Below, piece by piece: positions 59,275 through 64,000 of a stretch of DNA of 64,000 bases. Made by a program: the position numbers and the translations under genes. The DNA comes from Flavobacterium sp. MDT1-60 (GTDB lineage Bacteria > Bacteroidota > Bacteroidia > Flavobacteriales > Flavobacteriaceae), in the NCBI RefSeq assembly GCF_014844035.1, contig NZ_CP062159.1, positions 3,720,001 to 3,784,000 on the forward strand. Direction: 5' to 3'. Each line of letters opens with the position of its first letter. The stretch's first letter is position 1. A model generated the notes under the pieces. It ran no database searches. It was not told the DNA's origin and saw only the letters and a program-made list of their open reading frames with translations.

Positions 59275-59314
59275 AAAAAACTCCGCAAAGTCAAGACATT
59301 GCGGAGTTCTTTTT
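59275..59314 (+). terminator. Bidirectional terminator between the NTF2-like gene and susD
   Basis: AACTCCGCAA (59279-59288) pairs with TTGCGGAGTT (59299-59308) over a 10-base loop, followed by CTTTTT. An A6 run in front makes it usable for the opposing susD gene ending at 59346. Confidence 0.9.
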
Positions 59315-59345
59315 ATTAGAAATACTTCGAAAAATATAATGTAAC

Positions 59346-60770
59346 TTATTTTACATCAAACCATAGTTTGGTAGTAAGCAAGTCTTTTCCCTGAACTGAT
59401 ACTGCAGCCTGGTAACTATTTCCGTTCAATGATTGCTCTGTGCCGGGATAGAAAAAACGAGAAGGTATCTGTCCGTCCAAAACCGTAGCAGGACCGGCTT
59501 TCAATACCGGATAGTCAAGTCTTCTCCACTCCACAAAAGCATCAAGACCTTGTCCGTAGAATGCAATCCATTTTTGTGTACCTATTGATTTGGCATAATT
59601 TGTTGCATCATATTTTACAGTAGCCTGATTAAGATAATTAGAAATAGTGGCGACATCAGTAATACCAAATTGATTAAACGATGCCGTAATTGCATTTTTG
59701 TAAAGCTGTTCTGCGTCTCCGGCAATATAACCACGGGCAACTGCTTCAGAAAGATTGAACAATGTTTCAGAATAAGAAGCAATTACAGCCGGCGATGACG
59801 AGGTCAGAAAGTAAGTTCCCGGTTTTGATGTTTTAGCAAACCCCTGACTATTGGCATCACTATTTGATAATCCATTAGCACCACCAACATATTTACCTAC
59901 GCTTGCATCTGATGGCAACTGCGCATAAACAGGTAAACGCGGATCTGATAACTCATTTAACTTATCAACCATTGTTTTCGAAATACGATAATCGTCGCGG
60001 GTTTCAAACCAGACCGAGGCCGGATTTTGCTGCGGTGAACTGATGTAGGTAAACTTAAAAGTTTCGCTGTTGTTGCTTATTAATCCTGCAGCATCTGTTG
60101 TTGCCTCAATTGCAGCTTGCTTCGCTAAAGCAGGTTCTTTGTCCGAAATTCTCAACGCTATACGCAAACGAAGCGAGTTTACCAGTTTTTTCCATTTTGC
60201 AATATCTCCTTTATAAACTAAATCGCCGGTTACAGTACCGTTTGCTGTACTTAGCAAAGATTGAGCTTGTTTCAAATCTTCAAGCAATCCTGTATATACT
60301 TCCTTTTGAGTATTATAAGCCGGTGTTACTTTTAGACCTGCTTCTTTATAAGGAATACTTCCATAAGCATCTGTCAACAATAAAAATGTCCATGAACGCA
60401 GGGCCACTGCAATTCCTTTATAATTTGAATTTGCCTGTTCTTGTGGAAAATTAATAATCGTGTTCAAATCCGTAATCAGGGTTGAGTAACCCGTATTCCA
60501 CAAAGAAGTGAAAGACGTGTTAGACACATCGTATCTGTCCGGTTCTGTATATTGAATTTTAGCCCAATGTTGTACAAACAATAAAGACGAGTCAAAGTTA
60601 TTTGTTGACCCCCAATATAAATCAGCACCCTGTTTTAATGATCCTGTTAACAGGTAAGGTGCCAATGGTGTTTCGGTTGCGTTTGGATTTTTATTAATAT
60701 CATCCAAAGTATCGCTGCAAGAGGTCACTGAGAATGCAAACAGCGTTATATATACTATTTTTTTTAGCAT
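59346..60770 (-). CDS. SusD/RagB-like lipoprotein (SusD_2 group), third system
   Basis: Surface nutrient-binding lipoprotein of 474 aa. The lipobox AFSVTSC gives lipid near Cys18. The start SDTLDDINKNPNATETPLAPYLLTG and the end DGQIPSRFFYPGTEQSLNGNSY match the same short SusD_2 group as the protein at 45406. The two are clearly diverged. It is 12 bases after its susC. No enzyme gene lies downstream, so the ligand cannot be guessed from context. Confidence 0.92.
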   Translation of the reverse strand: MLKKIVYITLFAFSVTSCSDTLDDINKNPNATETPLAPYLLTGSLKQGADLYWGSTNNFDSSLLFVQHWAKIQYTEPDRYDVSNTSFTSLWNTGYSTLITDLNTIINFPQEQANSNYKGIAVALRSWTFLLLTDAYGSIPYKEAGLKVTPAYNTQKEVYTGLLEDLKQAQSLLSTANGTVTGDLVYKGDIAKWKKLVNSLRLRIALRISDKEPALAKQAAIEATTDAAGLISNNSETFKFTYISSPQQNPASVWFETRDDYRISKTMVDKLNELSDPRLPVYAQLPSDASVGKYVGGANGLSNSDANSQGFAKTSKPGTYFLTSSSPAVIASYSETLFNLSEAVARGYIAGDAEQLYKNAITASFNQFGITDVATISNYLNQATVKYDATNYAKSIGTQKWIAFYGQGLDAFVEWRRLDYPVLKAGPATVLDGQIPSRFFYPGTEQSLNGNSYQAAVSVQGKDLLTTKLWFDVK

Positions 60771-60782
60771 GATTCTGTGTTT

Positions 60783-63700
60783 TTAAAATTTAAGATTAAC
60801 ATTAAGGCTAAAATTTCTGGTAGTGGGTAAGGATAAACTTTCCAAACCTTGCGCATTTCCAGTATTAAAAGCGGTTTCAGGATCGATATTTGGCGCGTCT
60901 TTGTAAATAAAGAACAGGTTACGACTTGCAGCTGTAATACTTGCTCCCTGAAATCCAAGCTTCTTAGCTAATTTCTTATCCAAATTGTACGTAAGTTTTA
61001 CTTCTCTTAGTTTTACAAAAGTTGAACTGTAAATATAGGCTTCACTAATATTGTACGGCGCTTTGTAATATTCCTGTGCACTAAGAACTGAAGTGTTTGG
61101 AGTTCCATCAGCGTATACTCCGTTAAAGATCATTCCATCATCATATACCGCTGCTCCACCAGGGGCAGTTGCACCAGCTGGTAATAAGGTTTTCGTAGTA
61201 CCTGCCAAATAGTAATTTAATCCGCCATTGGCTGCATCTCGTCCTTGTAGCGTTTGAGCTAATACACCCGTGTAATTACCTGTTCTGTTTGTTCCTGAAA
61301 AAAGCTCTCCTCCCACACTCGCATCAATAAGGAACGAAAATTCAATGTTTTTATAGGTCAATGTGTTTGTAAGACCTGCTAAATAATCCGGAGTGTAATG
61401 TCCTAATACTTTCTTTTGCGGATCAGCTTTTGGTAAACCATTCGCACCTACCACTATATTTCCATTTGCGTCACGCTGGTAAGCCGTACCGTAAAGTGCA
61501 CCATAAGCTTGTCCTACCGATGCCAATACATCTACACCTCCCGAAGTACCAATAGTGTAGTTTTGAATTTGTTTATCGTAATCCAGAATCTCTACTTTGC
61601 TTATATTCTTTGAATAATTTACGCCTACATTCCATTTGAAATTTTCAGTTTGAACAGGGTTTCCGTCCAATTGAATTTCTATACCATGATTGTTTATTTT
61701 ACCTGCATTGATTAATTGCGAAGTATAACCACTCGAAGCAGTTGTTTTTATCTCCAGAATCTGATCAAAACTATCGGTGTTATAATAAGCGGCATCAAAA
61801 TGCAGTCTGTTTTTCCAGAACGAAGCTTCTAAACCAACTTCCGTAGAACGGGTTGTTTCAGGTTTTAAATTTTCATTAAGTTTCTTCTGTGAAGAGGTTT
61901 GGATCGGATTTCCGTCAAAGGCAGTTTGAAAATTGTAAACCGTAGACAATTGATACGGATCTGCATCATTACCTACTTCAGACCAACCACCACGTACTTT
62001 TAAAAAGTCAAGCGTGTTGCTTTTCAATTTCAAAGCATCAGATAGTACTAAACTACCACTAATTGAAGGATAAAAATAAGAACGGTTACTGCTTGGCAAT
62101 GTCGATGACCAGTCATTACGGGCAGTCAGGTTTAAAAATGCATAATTTTTATAACCTAATTGTGCCGAAGCATAGGCACTGTATACTCTCAATCTTGATA
62201 ACGAGTTCGATGAAGTTAGCGGATCTCTGGAATTGGTCAATGTATATAAATCAGGCACAGCCAGACGTGGTGCTTTTTGATAATTGTTTGCATCGCTATG
62301 ATTACGTACATTGAAACCGGCAAGAGCATCCAGACTAAAATCATCATTTAGCTTTTTGATATAAGTAAAAATACCTTCTGTGTTTTGCTCGTTTACTGTG
62401 TAAGCATCTTCAGCATATGAACCGAAAGGAGTTCCATTTGTACCATACTTAATTTCATACTTTCTGCGATCGTTATAATAGTCAACTCCGGTACGGAATC
62501 TAAAATTAAGTCCGTCGAAAATCTTTGCATCCAAATGGATATCCCCTATTAAACGGTTACGTTGTTGACTGGTAGTATTATAATAGGCATTCCAATACGG
62601 ATTGCTGTAATAGCTGTTATTCCAGTTAACATCTCTATTATTTTGAAGCTGATTGATATCTACCTGGCGTCCGAACCAAAGAAACTGTAACATTACACCG
62701 GCAGCACGGTTACCCGATGGACCACCCGGCAGGGCCGGCGCATTGGTAACAATATAGTTGGCTGTTACACCCACTTTTATATTTTCTGTTAACTGATAAT
62801 TAGAATTAACCGTAAAGTTTGTTTTGTTTACTTCACTGTTAGGCACTGTTCCTAATTGTTTTTGATTATTTACACCTAAGCGAAAATCTGATTTTTCATC
62901 TGATTTGGCCACAGAAATACTATTATCATATGTAAGACCGGTATTAAAGAAATCCTTTACATTATCAGGATGAGCTACAAAAGGTACTGCCTGACCATTT
63001 GAATAAAACTGAGGAATAAGGCGTCCATCCAGTTTAGGTCCCCAGCTTTCGTCAACTCCGTCATTAATTCCTCCTCCTTTACCATCTACATAACTAAACT
63101 TTCCGTTTGATCCTTGTCCAAATGAATTTTGAAAATCAGGTAAAGTAGTAACCTGAGAAACAGTTATACCCGAACTGAAGCTTATGCCCAATCCTTTTTG
63201 ACCTTTTCCTGATTTTGTAGTTATAAGAACAACGCCATGTGCAGCACGTGATCCGTAAAGAGCAGCTGCGTTAGGGCCTTTCAGCACAGTTAATGTTTCA
63301 ATATCCTGAGGATTTAAATCGGCAATCGCATTTTTGAAATCGCGGGTCGCGCCACCAAAGTTCAACTGCGAGTTATCTACCGGAATTCCATCCACCACAA
63401 ATAATGGTTGGTTATTTCCGGCTATAGATGTTTCACCACGAATAACAATACGTGAAGATCCCATATCACCCTGTGAATTGGTGATACGTACTCCTGCCAA
63501 TTTACCCGTAAGACTATTCAAAAAATTCGTTTCTTTTGTTTCTCCCAAATCCTTGCCTTTTAAGGATTGGGTAGTATATCCTAAAGATTTCTTTTCTTTT
63601 GTAATACCTAATGCGGTAACGACCACTTCTGATAACACGTTCTGTTCTTCAGAAAGGGAAATAACAACTGCATTTTTATCCACTACGATTTCCGTTTTTT

Positions 63701-63962
63701 TATAACCTAAATAACTTACGATTAGCGTATAAGGAATTTTTTGCCCTGTTTGGAAATAAAACTTCCCATCCAAATCTGTTACAACTCCGTGTGTAGTACC
63801 TTTAATATTTACCGAGGCACCGATAACAGGCTCCTTTGTAATAGCATCGATTACAGTTCCGTCGAGTCTGGACTGGATTAACGGTTTGGTTTCCTGAGCT
63901 TTAATTCCGATGGAAATCAACAAAAAGCATAACCAGACATATCTATTTAATTTTTTTTTCAT
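60783..63962 (-). CDS. SusC-family TonB-dependent transporter, third system
   Basis: Outer-membrane transporter of 1059 aa. A signal peptide ends near IKAQ22. A carboxypeptidase-like domain follows (RLDGTVIDAITKEPVIGASV), then a plug with VVVTALGITKEKKSLGYT and VLKGPNAAALYGSRAAHGVV, and a barrel ending FSLNVNLKF. No STN domain is present. The plug motif VTALGI-[TK]-K/R-E-[EK]-K resembles that of the FecR-linked SusC at 46847, so the two are related branches. The start lies 38 bases from the window edge, so any regulator upstream is not visible. Confidence 0.95.
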   Translation of the reverse strand: MKKKLNRYVWLCFLLISIGIKAQETKPLIQSRLDGTVIDAITKEPVIGASVNIKGTTHGVVTDLDGKFYFQTGQKIPYTLIVSYLGYKKTEIVVDKNAVVISLSEEQNVLSEVVVTALGITKEKKSLGYTTQSLKGKDLGETKETNFLNSLTGKLAGVRITNSQGDMGSSRIVIRGETSIAGNNQPLFVVDGIPVDNSQLNFGGATRDFKNAIADLNPQDIETLTVLKGPNAAALYGSRAAHGVVLITTKSGKGQKGLGISFSSGITVSQVTTLPDFQNSFGQGSNGKFSYVDGKGGGINDGVDESWGPKLDGRLIPQFYSNGQAVPFVAHPDNVKDFFNTGLTYDNSISVAKSDEKSDFRLGVNNQKQLGTVPNSEVNKTNFTVNSNYQLTENIKVGVTANYIVTNAPALPGGPSGNRAAGVMLQFLWFGRQVDINQLQNNRDVNWNNSYYSNPYWNAYYNTTSQQRNRLIGDIHLDAKIFDGLNFRFRTGVDYYNDRRKYEIKYGTNGTPFGSYAEDAYTVNEQNTEGIFTYIKKLNDDFSLDALAGFNVRNHSDANNYQKAPRLAVPDLYTLTNSRDPLTSSNSLSRLRVYSAYASAQLGYKNYAFLNLTARNDWSSTLPSSNRSYFYPSISGSLVLSDALKLKSNTLDFLKVRGGWSEVGNDADPYQLSTVYNFQTAFDGNPIQTSSQKKLNENLKPETTRSTEVGLEASFWKNRLHFDAAYYNTDSFDQILEIKTTASSGYTSQLINAGKINNHGIEIQLDGNPVQTENFKWNVGVNYSKNISKVEILDYDKQIQNYTIGTSGGVDVLASVGQAYGALYGTAYQRDANGNIVVGANGLPKADPQKKVLGHYTPDYLAGLTNTLTYKNIEFSFLIDASVGGELFSGTNRTGNYTGVLAQTLQGRDAANGGLNYYLAGTTKTLLPAGATAPGGAAVYDDGMIFNGVYADGTPNTSVLSAQEYYKAPYNISEAYIYSSTFVKLREVKLTYNLDKKLAKKLGFQGASITAASRNLFFIYKDAPNIDPETAFNTGNAQGLESLSLPTTRNFSLNVNLKF

Positions 63963-64000
63963 TACTTTGTTTTGGTTTAATAAATAAGGTGAGCCGAAAA

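Noticed and set aside
60098..60454. 118-codon plus-strand frame
   Set aside because: Antisense to SusD with a composition that mirrors it; no independent support.
63334..63705. 123-codon plus-strand frame
   Set aside because: Antisense to the SusC plug domain; no domain or promoter.

Overview
The window looks like a chromosomal stretch of a Flavobacterium-type member of the Bacteroidota. The evidence is low GC, three SusC/SusD pairs, a hybrid two-component regulator of the PUL type, FecR/ECF-sigma control, TAnnTTTG-type -7 boxes, no Shine-Dalgarno pattern and AT-rich intergenic hairpin repeats. No rRNA, tRNA, CRISPR array, prophage or transposase was seen.

Layout. (1) 2-1605 (+): a LytS/LytR-type sensor kinase, cut by the window edge, and its LytTR response regulator. 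(2) 1668-38594 (-): one large carbohydrate locus of about 37 kb, all on the minus strand. In transcription order it holds GH89, SusC, SusD, two GH92, a small secreted unknown, a 603-residue toroid-like unknown, DUF4861, GH28, a lipoprotein metallophosphoesterase, a hybrid two-component system, myo-inositol oxygenase, a GH2 beta-galactosidase broken by a one-base insertion in a homopolymer, an HGSNAT-like membrane acetyltransferase, a vSGLT-like symporter, GH28, GH51 and GH95. Terminators cut its upstream part into several transcription units. (3) 39024-41382: a TetR gene divergent from a bestrophin and beta-carbonic anhydrase operon, with a 19-bp perfect palindrome between them. (4) 41605-42633 (-): a lone MreB-family gene. 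(5) 42907-51984 (-): ECF sigma, FecR, STN-domain SusC, SusD, a metallophosphoesterase and a GDPD lipoprotein, apparently a signal-controlled outer-membrane uptake locus for an organophosphate. (6) 52405-56073 (+): gnd-zwf-pgl, the oxidative pentose phosphate branch. (7) 56135-59194: a methyltransferase, a small membrane protein, and a TetR gene followed by a thioesterase and an NTF2-like gene with two identical operator palindromes. (8) 59346-63962 (-): a third SusC/SusD pair.

Main idea. The big locus pairs a homologue of human HGSNAT (acetylates terminal alpha-glucosamine across a membrane) with a homologue of human NAGLU (GH89, removes the resulting alpha-GlcNAc). These are consecutive steps of lysosomal heparan sulfate breakdown. 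No heparin lyase, sulfatase or unsaturated-uronide hydrolase is present. Instead there are myo-inositol oxygenase, a phosphoesterase, alpha-mannosidase-family, beta-galactosidase, arabinofuranosidase and fucosidase/L-galactosidase genes. This set matches the sugars of plant glycosyl inositol phosphoceramide head groups, with pectin or arabinogalactan-type glycans as the conservative alternative. The substrate assignment is inference.
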